In this document: positions 28,186 through 37,417 of the stretch, one piece after another
Layout: each line of letters starts with the position of its first letter
How positions within the stretch are numbered: the stretch's first letter is position 1
Assembly: GCA_017470055.1 (NCBI GenBank)
Contig: JAFUFD010000013.1
Location: 1-64,000, forward strand
DNA length: 64,000 nucleotides
Origin: Prevotella sp.
Lineage (GTDB): Bacteria; Bacteroidota; Bacteroidia; Bacteroidales; Bacteroidaceae
Direction of reading: 5' to 3'
Made by a program: the position numbers and the translations under genes
Notes under the pieces: generated by a model
Seen by the model: only the letters and a program-made list of their open reading frames with translations
Database searches by the model: none
What the model was told of the DNA's origin: nothing

Positions 28186-28785
28186 TTACATCTCCATATC
28201 CAAAAAGATCTGGTGCTGCTTTGCCATACGTCGCATGTTGATGAGGGCATAGCGCATACGTCCTAATGACGTGTTGATGCTGACACCTGTCAGTTCCGCA
28301 ATCTCCTTGAACGACAGTTCCTGATAGTAGCGCATATACACCACCTCACGCTGTGGGGCAGGTAAGGTGTCCATCAGGTGGCGTACGTCGTCCATGATCT
28401 GGTCGTTGACATACTCACTCTCCCTACTTCCCTCTGTCAGGGCATCGTTGCTCAGATGGCTCAGGTCATTGTCGGCATTCGGTTCTACGATATGCTCACT
28501 CTTGTTACGGCGGAACTTGTCGATGATGATGTTATGGGCAATACGAGTCAGCCAGAACGAGAACTTGCCAGAGTCGGAATACTTTCCATCTTGCAGTTTC
28601 ACAATCGCCTTGATAAAGGTGTCTTGGAAAATGTCATTGGCAACCTCTTGGTCGCGGACCACAAAGAGGATATAATTAAATAACTTTTGCTGGTTTCTTG
28701 CTAATAACTCATCAAAAGCCTTATTATCTCCCGCAGTATAGAGAAGGGCTAACTCCTCGTCAGTGCGGTTTGCAAATGTCTTCAT
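28186..28785 (-). CDS. ECF-type RNA polymerase sigma factor
   Basis: It has 199 residues. Region 2 (about 25-95) has the core-binding DIFQDTFIKAI and promoter-melting FSFWLTRIAHNIIIDKFRR. Region 4 (about 135-185) has REVVYMRYYQELSFKEIAELTGVS. No anti-sigma factor is adjacent on either side, so control is not visible from context. The family is common in Bacteroidetes both with and without anti-sigma partners. The stop is 41 bases from the convergent rpe stop. Confidence 0.92.
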   Translation of the reverse strand: MKTFANRTDEELALLYTAGDNKAFDELLARNQQKLFNYILFVVRDQEVANDIFQDTFIKAIVKLQDGKYSDSGKFSFWLTRIAHNIIIDKFRRNKSEHIVEPNADNDLSHLSNDALTEGSRESEYVNDQIMDDVRHLMDTLPAPQREVVYMRYYQELSFKEIAELTGVSINTSLGRMRYALINMRRMAKQHQIFLDMEM

Positions 28786-28936
28786 ACTTTAACGTTTTAA
28801 ATTGAAGTAGAAGTTTTCTCGATAGGCAATCAGTTTTGTGTTATTAACAATTATTATTTCGACTGCAAAAATAGGTAAATAAATTCTTTCTACCAAATAA
28901 AAAGGTAAAAAAATGACAAAAAAGAGGGTCTTGCAC

Positions 28937-28965
28937 GAAAAAAGGCAGCAAAACGCTGCCTTTTT
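28937..28965. terminator. Terminator after rfbA
   Basis: Stem GGCAGC (28944-28949) with GCTGCC (28955-28960), flanked by A-run and T-run, so it can work on both strands. It lies right after the rfbA stop on the minus strand. Confidence 0.85.
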
Positions 28966-28967
28966 CC

Positions 28968-29840
28968 TTATTTTGCTAACTGTAACAGGTACTTCCCGTA
29001 GTCGTTCTTTGCCATCGGCTCCGCAATCTTACGAAGTTGTTCCTTGGTAATCCAGCCACGCTTGAAAGCAATCTCCTCCAGACAGGCTACCTTCAGTCCT
29101 TGTCGCTTCTCAATCACCTCAATAAAGGTCGATGCCTCTGAGAGGGAGTCGTGTGTTCCGGTGTCAAGCCAGGCGAAGCCACGCTGCAGGGTCTGTACCT
29201 TCAGGTTCTTCTGCTTCAGGTATTCTTGGTTGACGGTGGTGATCTCTAACTCACCACGGGCACTGGGCTTGATGTTCTTGGCAATCTCCACCACACTGTT
29301 CGGATAGAAATACAGACCGACCACCGCATAGTTGGACTTCGGCTTGGCAGGCTTCTCCTCGATACTCAGACAATTGCCGTCAGCGTCAAACTCGGCGACA
29401 CCATACCGCTCAGGGTCATTGACGTAATAGCCGAACACGGTCGCCTGTCCGTACTTCTCGGCATTCTCCACACTCTGTCTCAGCAGTCCGGAGAATCCAC
29501 TACCATAGAAGATGTTATCGCCTAATACCAAGCAGGCACAATCGTCACCGATAAACTCCTCGCCGATGATGAAAGCCTGGGCAAGACCGTCTGGCGAGGG
29601 TTGCTCCGCATATTCGAAGCGTACACCCAGTTCTGTGCCGTCGCCCAGCAGTCGCTTGAAACCTGGCAGGTCATGTGGTGTCGAGATAATCAGTATCTCA
29701 CGGATGCCAGCAAGCATCAGTGCGGAAATAGGGTAGTAGATCATCGGCTTGTCGAAGATGGGAATCAACTGTTTGCTGATTCCTTTGGTGATGGGGTAGA
29801 GGCGGGTTCCACTGCCGCCAGCCAATACGATTCCTTTCAT
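28968..29840 (-). CDS. rfbA: Glucose-1-phosphate thymidylyltransferase
   Basis: First step of dTDP-rhamnose synthesis. It has 290 residues. [20 protein letters not shown] at the N-terminus is the nucleotide-binding signature, followed by VLGDNIFYG and [19 protein letters not shown]. It is monocistronic, with a TACCTTTG box upstream (near 29876-29869). rfbB and rfbC are not in the window. Confidence 0.96.
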   Translation of the reverse strand: MKGIVLAGGSGTRLYPITKGISKQLIPIFDKPMIYYPISALMLAGIREILIISTPHDLPGFKRLLGDGTELGVRFEYAEQPSPDGLAQAFIIGEEFIGDDCACLVLGDNIFYGSGFSGLLRQSVENAEKYGQATVFGYYVNDPERYGVAEFDADGNCLSIEEKPAKPKSNYAVVGLYFYPNSVVEIAKNIKPSARGELEITTVNQEYLKQKNLKVQTLQRGFAWLDTGTHDSLSEASTFIEVIEKRQGLKVACLEEIAFKRGWITKEQLRKIAEPMAKNDYGKYLLQLAK

Positions 29841-29953
29841 AATAATGTCTCTTTATGTTATTTGTGGGCAAAGGTACAAAATTTCTATTAAACGAGAACA
29901 AAAGGAATCTATTTTTCCAAGCATGGGAATGATTTGAGGCTTACTTTTAAGGT

Positions 29954-30001
29954 GTTTGTGGCTTACAAACGGGTCGAATGTAAGCCACAAACGACCCGTT
30001 T
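29954..30001. repeat. Interleaved inverted repeats (A-B-A'-B' order)
   Basis: A = 29954-29967 (GTTTGTGGCTTACA) is perfectly complementary to A' = 29979-29992. B = 29967-29976 (AAACGGGTCG) is perfectly complementary to B' = 29992-30001. The arms alternate instead of nesting, which in RNA would be a pseudoknot layout. It lies in the 700-bp gene-free stretch 29841-30540. Confidence 0.8.
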
Positions 30002-30174
30002 GAAGGCTTCATTTGATTTCTTCTTTTTGTTATCTTAAATGAAGTGAAGAGCGCTGCTGTCAAGAAAATTGGTCGAAAAACGTGTATGGAATTTTGGTGC
30101 TTATAGAATTTTTAGAGGCAAAAACAGGGACTTTTAAAGGCTATAAAAGAGGAAGAACGTACCTTCGAGGGACG

Positions 30175-30273
30175 ATAGTAGGCTCCTCACGGTCGTGAGA
30201 AGGCACCTCACGGTCACGAGGAGCCTGCCTTTTTCTGTCAGAAGGCTGCAAAAAATCGTGAGTTACCTACTAT
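30175..30273. repeat. Structured inverted-repeat block, about 100 bp
   Basis: Outer arms ATAGTAGG (30175-30182) and CCTACTAT (30266-30273) enclose GGCTCCTC (30181-30188)/GAGGAGCC (30218-30225) and the small palindrome CTCACGGTCGTGAG (30186-30199). CCTCACGGTC is repeated directly at 30185 and 30206, a 21-bp step. The rest of the gap (30274-30480) has a weak 90-codon frame judged noncoding. Confidence 0.7.
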
Positions 30274-30505
30274 TTTGCCCCTTTTTAGGGGTATTTTTAG
30301 GGCTCAAAAAGCCGTTAAGACGCGAAATGCGTTCATTATCAGCGAATTACGACAACCCTCTGAGAGTCGCATATTTGAGACCCGATCAGGACTTGATGGA
30401 TTTCGCGCGAAATATCAGAAGCCTTTTGTCAATAATTTGTCATAAGGTCACTCTTCCTTGGAAATAAAAGCAAACCAATTCCTTTTGCATTTCACTCTTT
30501 TTTAT

Positions 30506-30513
30506 TACCTTTG
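30506..30513 (+). promoter_or_regulatory. -7 box ahead of the unknown protein gene
   Basis: TACCTTTG; a TTTG at 30484-30487 gives an 18-base spacer, slightly short. Confidence 0.6.
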
Positions 30514-30540
30514 CACACAATTTGGTAAAACAAGTGAATT

Positions 30541-31167
30541 ATGGCATTTTGGAATAAACTTTTTGGAAAGAAAGAGGAGGAACAGAAGGTGGGAGGCATG
30601 GAAGACTTCATGACCTTGATCCGTGTATATTTTCAGGCGGTGATGGCATCTGATCTGGGTATCACCAATATGGCGGCACTGCCAGACCTCAGGGTGTTCA
30701 AGGCAACACTGCATGTGCCTACCCAGAACAACAAACTGGGACTGGCGGAGAAAGCACGCTGCAAGAAGATGCTGAAGGAGATCTACGGCATGGGCGACGA
30801 CTTCACGAAGGAGATAGACCAGAGCATTCGCAAGCGTTGCAAGAAGCCACAGGACATTCAGACCTACATGATCCAGTTCTCCGCTTTCTCGCAAGACCTG
30901 ATGATGCTGACAGGTAACCTCATGAAGTTCAAACTCCGTGTACCGAGTTTCTTCAAGAGTGCAATCCGTACGATGACAGAGAAGACCGTCAACGACATTT
31001 TCACCAAGAACGATTTCTCGGACGCTGGTGTGATGAAGACAGTGGTCGCCATCCGTCAGTATGACCAAAAACTGGGTTTCTCGCAGCAGTGGGTGACGGG
31101 TTTCGTCTATCGTGTGGTGATGCTTGCCAAGAAAGAGAAGCGTCCCGCTGATGCGGATACGAAATAA
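30541..31167 (+). CDS. Conserved hypothetical cytoplasmic protein, 208 residues
   Basis: I do not recognise the family. It starts MAFWNKLFGKK and is basic, mostly helical, with no signal peptide, membrane span or Cys-pair motif. The C-terminal tail (about 200-208) is charged and likely disordered. It has its own TACCTTTG promoter and stands 77 bases before the zapB-like gene, so it is at most loosely linked to cell-division genes. Codon use and a single clean frame support it as a real gene. Confidence 0.75.
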   Translation: MAFWNKLFGKKEEEQKVGGMEDFMTLIRVYFQAVMASDLGITNMAALPDLRVFKATLHVPTQNNKLGLAEKARCKKMLKEIYGMGDDFTKEIDQSIRKRCKKPQDIQTYMIQFSAFSQDLMMLTGNLMKFKLRVPSFFKSAIRTMTEKTVNDIFTKNDFSDAGVMKTVVAIRQYDQKLGFSQQWVTGFVYRVVMLAKKEKRPADADTK

Positions 31168-31216
31168 AAAACGTTAAATCTTTACTTAAGGGAAAGCATA
31201 TCATATAAAAATATGC

Positions 31217-31224
31217 TACCTTTG
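31217..31224 (+). promoter_or_regulatory. -7 box ahead of the zapB-like/zapA genes
   Basis: TACCTTTG, 20 bases before the ATG at 31245. No -33 TTTG found at the proper distance. Confidence 0.55.
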
Positions 31225-31244
31225 TAAAACAAAAGTGAGATGTT

Positions 31245-31547
31245 ATGTCGCCTAATGAGAAAACGATAACCGCTTTTGAGACCCGTTTGAGGCAGATGAT
31301 TCTCCGTTTTCAAGAATTGAAGAAGGAGAATGAGGACCTTTATGCGGAGATGTCCAAGAATGAGCAGGCTATCCAAGAACTGCGGGATAAGTTGGAACAG
31401 AGGCAGCATGACTACGACTCACTCAAGATGGCTAAGATGATCGAGATCACAGATGGCGACCTGGATGGTGCCAAAGAGCGGTTGTCGAAGTTGATACGTG
31501 ACGTCAATAAGTGCATTGCAATCCTCAGTGACGCAGAGCAAGATTAG
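31245..31547 (+). CDS. Small coiled-coil protein, ZapB-like
   Basis: It has 100 residues, of which about 8-70 form a heptad-rich coiled coil (for example LRQMILRFQELKKENEDLYAE). Such proteins sit directly before zapA in many Bacteroidetes and are thought to act in Z-ring assembly; the function is inferred from position. It ends 13 bases before zapA. Confidence 0.75.
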   Translation: MSPNEKTITAFETRLRQMILRFQELKKENEDLYAEMSKNEQAIQELRDKLEQRQHDYDSLKMAKMIEITDGDLDGAKERLSKLIRDVNKCIAILSDAEQD

Positions 31548-31560
31548 GGAAACAAGCAAC

Positions 31561-31863
31561 ATGGCAGATCAAAGCAAACTACATATCAGGCTGCATGTCT
31601 ATGACGAGGAAATCGAAGTCATGGTGGATCGGGAGGAGGAGGAATACTACCGCTCCGCAGCCAAACTCATCACCGAGCGCTATAATGCCTATGCTCAGGC
31701 ATACAAGGGACGCAAGGGTGAGCATACAATATCGCTGATGACGCTCGTCGATATCGCGCTGTTGTATGAGAAAGAACGTTCGCATAATGATACTGCTCCC
31801 TATGATAATGTTCTTGCCCGCCTGACGAAAGAGATTGAGGAGGCGCTGGGCTCGTCACGCTGA
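31561..31863 (+). CDS. zapA: Cell division protein ZapA
   Basis: Z-ring-associated protein that crosslinks FtsZ filaments. It has 100 residues from the ATG at 31561: an N-terminal beta region ([16 protein letters not shown]), then helices. The longer frame upstream overlaps the previous gene and is not needed. Confidence 0.85.
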   Translation: MADQSKLHIRLHVYDEEIEVMVDREEEEYYRSAAKLITERYNAYAQAYKGRKGEHTISLMTLVDIALLYEKERSHNDTAPYDNVLARLTKEIEEALGSSR

Positions 31864-31900
31864 TGGTAAGAGAACATTAACTCTATATATAAATTTTTGT

Positions 31901-33442
31901 ATGAACATTATTGTTGGTATTATTCTAATCGCAGCGGCCCTCATCGTGGGTGGCTTCTGCGGCTTTATGATTTTCCGTTATGTTATCAAAGGAAAATATA
32001 ACGAAATGATCAATGCGGCAAAAAAGGAAGCAGAGGTCATCAAGGAGAAGAAACTTCTTGAGGTGAAGGAGAAATTCCTCAACAAGAAGAGTGAACTGGA
32101 GAAGGAGGTGCAGCAGCGCAACCAGCATATCCAGCAGAACGAGAACCGTCTGAAGCAACGTGAGATATCTCTCAACCAGCGTCAGGAGGAACTCGGTCGT
32201 CGCAAGAATGAGTTGGACAACCAGCAGACACGTATCGACAACGAGAAGAAACTGTTGGTCATCAAGAACGAGGAACTGGAGAAGATGCAGATGCAGGAGC
32301 GCACGAAACTGGAGGAACTTTCCGGGCTGAGTGCCGAGGAGGCGAAGGCTCGCTTGGTGGAGGCGATGAAAGACGAGGCAAAGACCGATGCCGCCAGTTA
32401 CATCAATGAGATCATGGACGAGGCGAAACTCAACGCCAATGCGCAGGCAAAGAAAATTGTCATCCAGACCATCCAGCGTGTCGCCACGGAGACCGCCATC
32501 GAGAACTCCGTCAGCGTGTTCCATATTGACAACGACGACGTGAAGGGTCGTATCATCGGTCGTGAGGGACGTAACATCCGAGCCTTGGAGGCTGCCTGCG
32601 GTGTGGAGATTGTCGTTGACGACACACCCGAGGCTATCGTCATCTCCGCCTTCGATCCTATCCGTCGTGAGACCTGTCGTCTTGCCCTCCATCAGTTGGT
32701 AAGTGACGGACGTATTCACCCCGCACGTATTGAAGAGGTGGTGGCAAAGGTGAAGAAGCAGTTGGAGAACGAGGTCATCGAGACAGGTAAGCGTACCGCC
32801 ATTGACTTGGGTATCCATGGCTTGCATCCTGAGTTGATCCGTATTATCGGTAAGATGAAATACCGCTCCTCTTATGGTCAGAACCTGTTGCAGCATGCCC
32901 GTGAGACGGCGAACCTCTGTGCTGTGATGGCAGCGGAGTTAGGCTTGAACCCGAAGAAGGCAAAGCGTGCAGGACTGTTGCACGATATCGGTAAGGTGCC
33001 CGATGAGGACACGGAGGATCCACACGCAATCTATGGCGCGAAGATCGCAGAGAAATACAAGGAGAAACCCGATATCTGCAATGCTATCGGTGCTCACCAT
33101 GACGAGATGGAGATGCAGACACTGCTGGCTCCTATCGTACAGATCTGTGACGCTATCAGTGGTGCCCGTCCTGGCGCACGTCGTGAGATTGTCGAGGCAT
33201 ACATCAAGCGTCTGAACGACTTGGAGGCTATCGCCATGAGTTATCCTGGTGTCACCAAGACCTATGCCATCCAGGCTGGTCGTGAGTTGCGTGTCATCGT
33301 CGGTGCCGACAAGATGGACGATGCCGAGACGGAGGCACTCAGTGGTGAGATCGCTACGAAGATCCAGAACGAGATGACCTATCCGGGACAGGTGAAGATC
33401 ACCGTCATCCGAGAGACCCGTTCTGTTGCCTACGCCAAATAA
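31901..33442 (+). CDS. rny: Ribonuclease Y
   Basis: Membrane-anchored endoribonuclease that starts mRNA decay. It has 513 residues from the ATG at 31901, directly before the single N-terminal membrane helix ([19 protein letters not shown]). A long charged coiled coil (about 35-195), KH domain ([19 protein letters not shown]) and HD domain ([13 protein letters not shown]) follow in order. The longer frame would put 22 odd residues in front of the helix. Located 37 bases after zapA. Confidence 0.97.
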   Translation: MNIIVGIILIAAALIVGGFCGFMIFRYVIKGKYNEMINAAKKEAEVIKEKKLLEVKEKFLNKKSELEKEVQQRNQHIQQNENRLKQREISLNQRQEELGRRKNELDNQQTRIDNEKKLLVIKNEELEKMQMQERTKLEELSGLSAEEAKARLVEAMKDEAKTDAASYINEIMDEAKLNANAQAKKIVIQTIQRVATETAIENSVSVFHIDNDDVKGRIIGREGRNIRALEAACGVEIVVDDTPEAIVISAFDPIRRETCRLALHQLVSDGRIHPARIEEVVAKVKKQLENEVIETGKRTAIDLGIHGLHPELIRIIGKMKYRSSYGQNLLQHARETANLCAVMAAELGLNPKKAKRAGLLHDIGKVPDEDTEDPHAIYGAKIAEKYKEKPDICNAIGAHHDEMEMQTLLAPIVQICDAISGARPGARREIVEAYIKRLNDLEAIAMSYPGVTKTYAIQAGRELRVIVGADKMDDAETEALSGEIATKIQNEMTYPGQVKITVIRETRSVAYAK

Positions 33443-33448
33443 AGTGCG

Positions 33449-33506
33449 AGATGGGATAAAGAAAAAAGGCTTGGAGATTTCCAAGCCTTTTTTCTTTATC
33501 CCATCT
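33449..33506. terminator. Bidirectional terminator, perfect 27-bp inverted repeat
   Basis: Arms 33449-33475 and 33480-33506 are perfectly complementary around a 4-base loop (GATT) and contain A/T runs on both sides. It separates the convergent rny and ccsBA genes; its last base is the first base of the ccsBA stop codon. Confidence 0.9.
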
Positions 33507-35512
33507 TACGCATAACTGTGCATACCCCCTAAGAAATAGTTCACTCCGAAATAAGTCATGAGGACCGTCAGGAAAGCGACAATCAGATAGGTGTGGAACC
33601 ATTTGGGCTGACGTAGGAAGGGAAGACTCTGCTGATGGAAGGGGACGGCATAAATCAGCAGGGTAATCAGTGCCCATACCTCCTTCGGGTCCCAACTCCA
33701 ATACTTACCCCATGACACATTCGCCCAGACTGCACCTAAGAAGATCCCTGTAGCAAGGAGGAATACGGCAGGATAGAGCATCAGTCGTGAAAGCAACGTC
33801 AATTGCTCAACCTGTTCATGATGACCTCTTCTGAGTTGTATTAAGGCAAAGATACCATTAAGGATCATGAAGGCGAGCAAGGCGTAGGCCATCATGATAA
33901 CACTGACATGGGTTGACAGCAATGGTGATTTCAGAACAGGCATCAAAGGGGTGATCTGCGGATTCATCTCTCCCAACCACGCCACTAATAGCGTGAAGCC
34001 TGACAGTAGGAAACCGAAAGGAATCAGATAGATAAAGCGACGATAGAGTAGTATCGTGAGCAGCATGATGCTTAAGGCAAGGAAGAGCATTGTCTCATAG
34101 CCGTTGCCTAAAGGAATACGTCCTCCGATATACCAGCGTAGCGTATAGCCGAAAAGCAGAAAGAGGAAAGAAGCCCATAAGAGTGCTTTGGCAAAACGCA
34201 ACAGGACAAAGAATACCATGTTGCGTGGCATCATCAACAACAGGAATGTCAATAGTCCTAATGTCAGGTTCACCATGAAGAGTATCTTGGCAAACGGCAG
34301 GTTGTTGTACAGAATCTCCGCACTGGTCTTGCGCTCTGAGAGTTCCATCCCTTTTGCGGGGCGAATGAGAGAGCCATTGGTCAGCATCAGGATAATGCCG
34401 ACTTTCTCATCTAACTCACGGACAGCCTTTGACTCTTGTCCTTGTTCTATCAGGTGTTGTAACTTATACTCCTCACCATCAAATAGGTCGGATAGTTTGG
34501 CGTATTTGCCTTCTATACCTAATTGTTGGCGGAGTTTTGCGTCCTTGATTTTCAGCATCGGCTCGTCTTTCCATACGTCAGGACGTTGGAGCCACCCGTA
34601 TAGAACCTGTTCAGCGCAGAGCCCTTTGTAACTGCTCTTGCCATAGAGTTTCTGGGTGAAGTCGTGGGCAAGGGTACTGAGGGGGGCAACACGGTCGTTA
34701 TAGATAATGGGCATCCGTGCCATCCTCTCTGCCTTCTCCTTGTTGATAGTAGGTATACTTCGTGCGGAGAGGGTGGAGAGCGGTGCGCCCATGACGAATA
34801 GGGTGAGGATCAATGTCCCTTTCCTGAGTAAGGGATGGCGCAACAGGCTTCGGAACTCCTCGTTTCTGCTGAACAGAACCAGTATCATGGAAAAGGCAAG
34901 CATGCAATAGCCCAGATAGGTGAGGGGAGTGCCCCACGGATCGTAACTGATGCTAAGCACCGTTCCTTTCTGGTCAGGATCGAAGGATGACTGGTAGAAT
35001 CGGTATCCGTTATATTGGAAGATATTATTCATGGAAATCTTAGCAGACTCTTTCTTCTGTCCGTCTGTGTAACTAACATAACTGATGAAGTCCTGCGGTG
35101 CCTGTGTCCCAGGGTAATAGTCAATACGGAAACTGTCAAGTTCCATTCTCTCAAAGGGAATCGCCTTGATCTCTCCCGTACCTTTTATAATATATTCAGT
35201 AGTGGGATATTCCTTACGAAGGTGTACCTCTCCCTCGTGACTGGTGATAAAGGTCGTTGCGGCACCGGCAAGAATGACGAGGAAAGAGAGATGCAACATG
35301 AAGACGGCGGTGCGTCGCCATAGTTTCTGATGACAGATGATGATAAGGGATGATAGGGCGAGAAAAGCCCATAAGGCAAAGAACCACCAAGTGTGGTAGA
35401 TGGTCTCTGCTACAAAAAGAGGACCATGGGCTTGCTCCACAAAAGTGGCATAGCCCAATAGTCCTATTAATCCGACAAATATAATGATAAATATAGTATT
35501 AATATATTTCAT
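33506..35512 (-). CDS. Cytochrome c biogenesis protein CcsBA (ResB-CcsA fusion)
   Basis: System II haem lyase that exports haem and attaches it to CxxCH motifs in the periplasm. It has 668 residues and is membrane-embedded. The N-terminal ResB/CcsB half (about 1-370, with a large periplasmic loop) is joined to a CcsA half with the haem-handling motif WGKYWSWDPKEVW near 605. It is the last gene of a seven-gene operon that encodes CxxCH proteins, its likely clients; it starts 9 bases after the Rid-family stop. Confidence 0.9.
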   Translation of the reverse strand: MKYINTIFIIIFVGLIGLLGYATFVEQAHGPLFVAETIYHTWWFFALWAFLALSSLIIICHQKLWRRTAVFMLHLSFLVILAGAATTFITSHEGEVHLRKEYPTTEYIIKGTGEIKAIPFERMELDSFRIDYYPGTQAPQDFISYVSYTDGQKKESAKISMNNIFQYNGYRFYQSSFDPDQKGTVLSISYDPWGTPLTYLGYCMLAFSMILVLFSRNEEFRSLLRHPLLRKGTLILTLFVMGAPLSTLSARSIPTINKEKAERMARMPIIYNDRVAPLSTLAHDFTQKLYGKSSYKGLCAEQVLYGWLQRPDVWKDEPMLKIKDAKLRQQLGIEGKYAKLSDLFDGEEYKLQHLIEQGQESKAVRELDEKVGIILMLTNGSLIRPAKGMELSERKTSAEILYNNLPFAKILFMVNLTLGLLTFLLLMMPRNMVFFVLLRFAKALLWASFLFLLFGYTLRWYIGGRIPLGNGYETMLFLALSIMLLTILLYRRFIYLIPFGFLLSGFTLLVAWLGEMNPQITPLMPVLKSPLLSTHVSVIMMAYALLAFMILNGIFALIQLRRGHHEQVEQLTLLSRLMLYPAVFLLATGIFLGAVWANVSWGKYWSWDPKEVWALITLLIYAVPFHQQSLPFLRQPKWFHTYLIVAFLTVLMTYFGVNYFLGGMHSYA

Positions 35513-35521
35513 TATTCATCA

Positions 35522-36664
35522 TTAGAAAGTCTTTAATGTAGGATTGTCAACCTGACGGACGGCAATACACTCCATTTCGATGAGCCATCCTGGGCGACAT
35601 ACTGGAGCGTGGACAATCACATAAGGCTTGCCATGGAAACGTTCCTCATACAATTGTCTTACGATCTGGTAGTCGGCGGTATCACGCAGGTAGACAATCA
35701 TACTGCCCACATCCTCGTAGGTACACTCTGCCTCTGCGAGCAGTGTCTCCACATTCTCCCACATACGGTGGGTTTGTTTGCGGATGTCCTTGGGATACAT
35801 GATCTCACCCTTGTTGTTGATGCTTGCCGTACCAGAGATGAATACCTGACGGCGGTCTTGGTAGTCGACACGGGTGCCACGCTCGAAACTCACCCCATAG
35901 TCGCTGGTGCGATTTAGGTGGGTGGAGGCATAGAGATAGTGGATCTGTTCCTGCTCAATGCCTGCGATGGCATAGTTGTCCATCTGCGACAATACGTTAG
36001 GGTCAGCCTGCCGTCCTCCAATACCTGTTGAGGCGATGAAGTGGGTGTTGACGGTGAGCCCCTGTGTGAAGAAGAACTGGTTACGGGCACGTACCACACC
36101 TCCATAGTTCAGGTCAACGTCATTGACAAAGAACCATGTGCGGATGCAGTTGTCTTTCAAGGTGCAATCCTCTTCCAGCAGTTGCATATTATATTCGTTG
36201 AAGAGCAGCCGTGTCTGGTATTCCGAGTTTGCCGCCATGTTATGGGCACTGCCATTCCACAGGTGACGGAAGTCGCCGTGCCTTACCTCATAGAGTCCGC
36301 TCTTGCCGACACCTGTCTGTACGTTAGTCAACAGGTAGACCCACAAGGCAATCTTTGTGCCATCAAGGGGAGCCTGTTGGATGATACTCTTGGCGCAGTC
36401 GGTCACATCATTGACGATGATGTCGTCTGCTTGGTTGGCAGCGTCACTGAGGAAATAGCGTTTGAAAACGCTGCGTGCCCCTTTCAGTTCTCCGTCAAGC
36501 AGGGAGTTATAGGCATGAAGTATGGATTCTAATTGTTCGGGATAGGTCGAGGTAACATCATCCACGTGAATCATCACATGGTACTCCTGCACCTCTGTTC
36601 CGTTGTCGAACTGGAATATCTCGGCATGCGCCTTCTCGAATGTTATCGTCTTTAATTGGTTCAT
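35522..36664 (-). CDS. Rid (YjgF/YER057c)-family protein with long N-terminal domain
   Basis: It has 380 residues, against about 130 for stand-alone RidA. The C-terminal part (about 260-370) has the Rid fold with RQVFISGTASIN and a trimer-interface-like segment ending ECIAVR. The first 230 residues are a diverged region in which a second Rid-like or chorismatase-like fold is possible. RidA hydrolyses reactive imines; whether this protein does is unknown. It sits between a CxxCH lipoprotein and CcsBA, an unusual place for a Rid protein. Confidence 0.7.
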   Translation of the reverse strand: MNQLKTITFEKAHAEIFQFDNGTEVQEYHVMIHVDDVTSTYPEQLESILHAYNSLLDGELKGARSVFKRYFLSDAANQADDIIVNDVTDCAKSIIQQAPLDGTKIALWVYLLTNVQTGVGKSGLYEVRHGDFRHLWNGSAHNMAANSEYQTRLLFNEYNMQLLEEDCTLKDNCIRTWFFVNDVDLNYGGVVRARNQFFFTQGLTVNTHFIASTGIGGRQADPNVLSQMDNYAIAGIEQEQIHYLYASTHLNRTSDYGVSFERGTRVDYQDRRQVFISGTASINNKGEIMYPKDIRKQTHRMWENVETLLAEAECTYEDVGSMIVYLRDTADYQIVRQLYEERFHGKPYVIVHAPVCRPGWLIEMECIAVRQVDNPTLKTF

Positions 36665-36679
36665 ATCGTTATTTATGTA

Positions 36680-37396
36680 CTATTCTTCTTTCGCCCCATT
36701 GTTGATCCAATTATCGATCAAGGGCAGGATGCTCTGTGCGTTCTTTTCCGACACAAGGTCGAAATGGTTCATACTGATACCTTCGACGGTTTCTTGGTTC
36801 AGTACCATGTGCAGCACACTGTTCTCAGCATCGTTGGGGTCAACAATTTTCTTGCCCTCCACCTTTTTGGAGTCCACTCCCACCATTGCCTGGTATGCCT
36901 TTCCCTCCGTGAGGTCAAGCCCCGCCGCTGTGCGGTTGGATGCGCCATGACAGTTGGCACAAGTGGTACTCAGGTAACTCTGCTGTATCGCATTGAACAT
37001 GCTTACATTGATGGTTCCAACCTCCATACGTATCGTATCACGGATACCCTCTATGTCTGCTTCATAAAAAGTCATCACATGTCGGCGGAGGCGGTCAAGC
37101 ACGCATAATTGAACACTCGTCACCTCATCTGGAATATTCGTCATGGTGACAGATGCGTTGCCTTCATCGTCTACTTGAATGGCTTTTGAGATACTTGCAT
37201 AATCATCATCTTCTGTGAATCCGGCGATGGCAATTGTATATCCCTCAGCCCAGTTGCCTATACCCGTAATCTTTCCTTCCAACTTTGCCGATCGACCTAC
37301 AGTGTCGTAGGCTACTTCTTTATAGATACGTCCGTCGTCACATGATGTCAGGCAGAGCGTCAAGAGTGACAGGGATGCAAAGATAATTCTTTTCAT
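36680..37396 (-). CDS. Lipoprotein with a single c-type haem motif
   Basis: It has 238 residues from the ATG at 37396 (MKRIIFASLSLLTLCLTSCDD), which places a lipoprotein box LTSC at the right distance; the frame runs 4 codons further. A beta-sandwich-like region is followed by one haem-binding CANCHGASN near 165 and a C-terminal helix region. Likely periplasm-facing electron carrier. Belongs to the operon with CcsBA and the DUF1111 di-haem protein. Confidence 0.8.
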   Translation of the reverse strand: MKRIIFASLSLLTLCLTSCDDGRIYKEVAYDTVGRSAKLEGKITGIGNWAEGYTIAIAGFTEDDDYASISKAIQVDDEGNASVTMTNIPDEVTSVQLCVLDRLRRHVMTFYEADIEGIRDTIRMEVGTINVSMFNAIQQSYLSTTCANCHGASNRTAAGLDLTEGKAYQAMVGVDSKKVEGKKIVDPNDAENSVLHMVLNQETVEGISMNHFDLVSEKNAQSILPLIDNWINNGAKEE

Positions 37397-37417
37397 TGAG
37401 ATATCCAAATTATTTGG

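Noticed and set aside
30195-30467. 90-codon plus-strand gene in the 29841-30540 gap
   Set aside because: It begins inside the inverted-repeat block, has no promoter or protein-like composition, and is better explained as repeat sequence.
31925-32896. Minus-strand open frame of 323 codons
   Set aside because: Antisense shadow of the RNase Y coiled coil, with a low-complexity Leu-rich translation.
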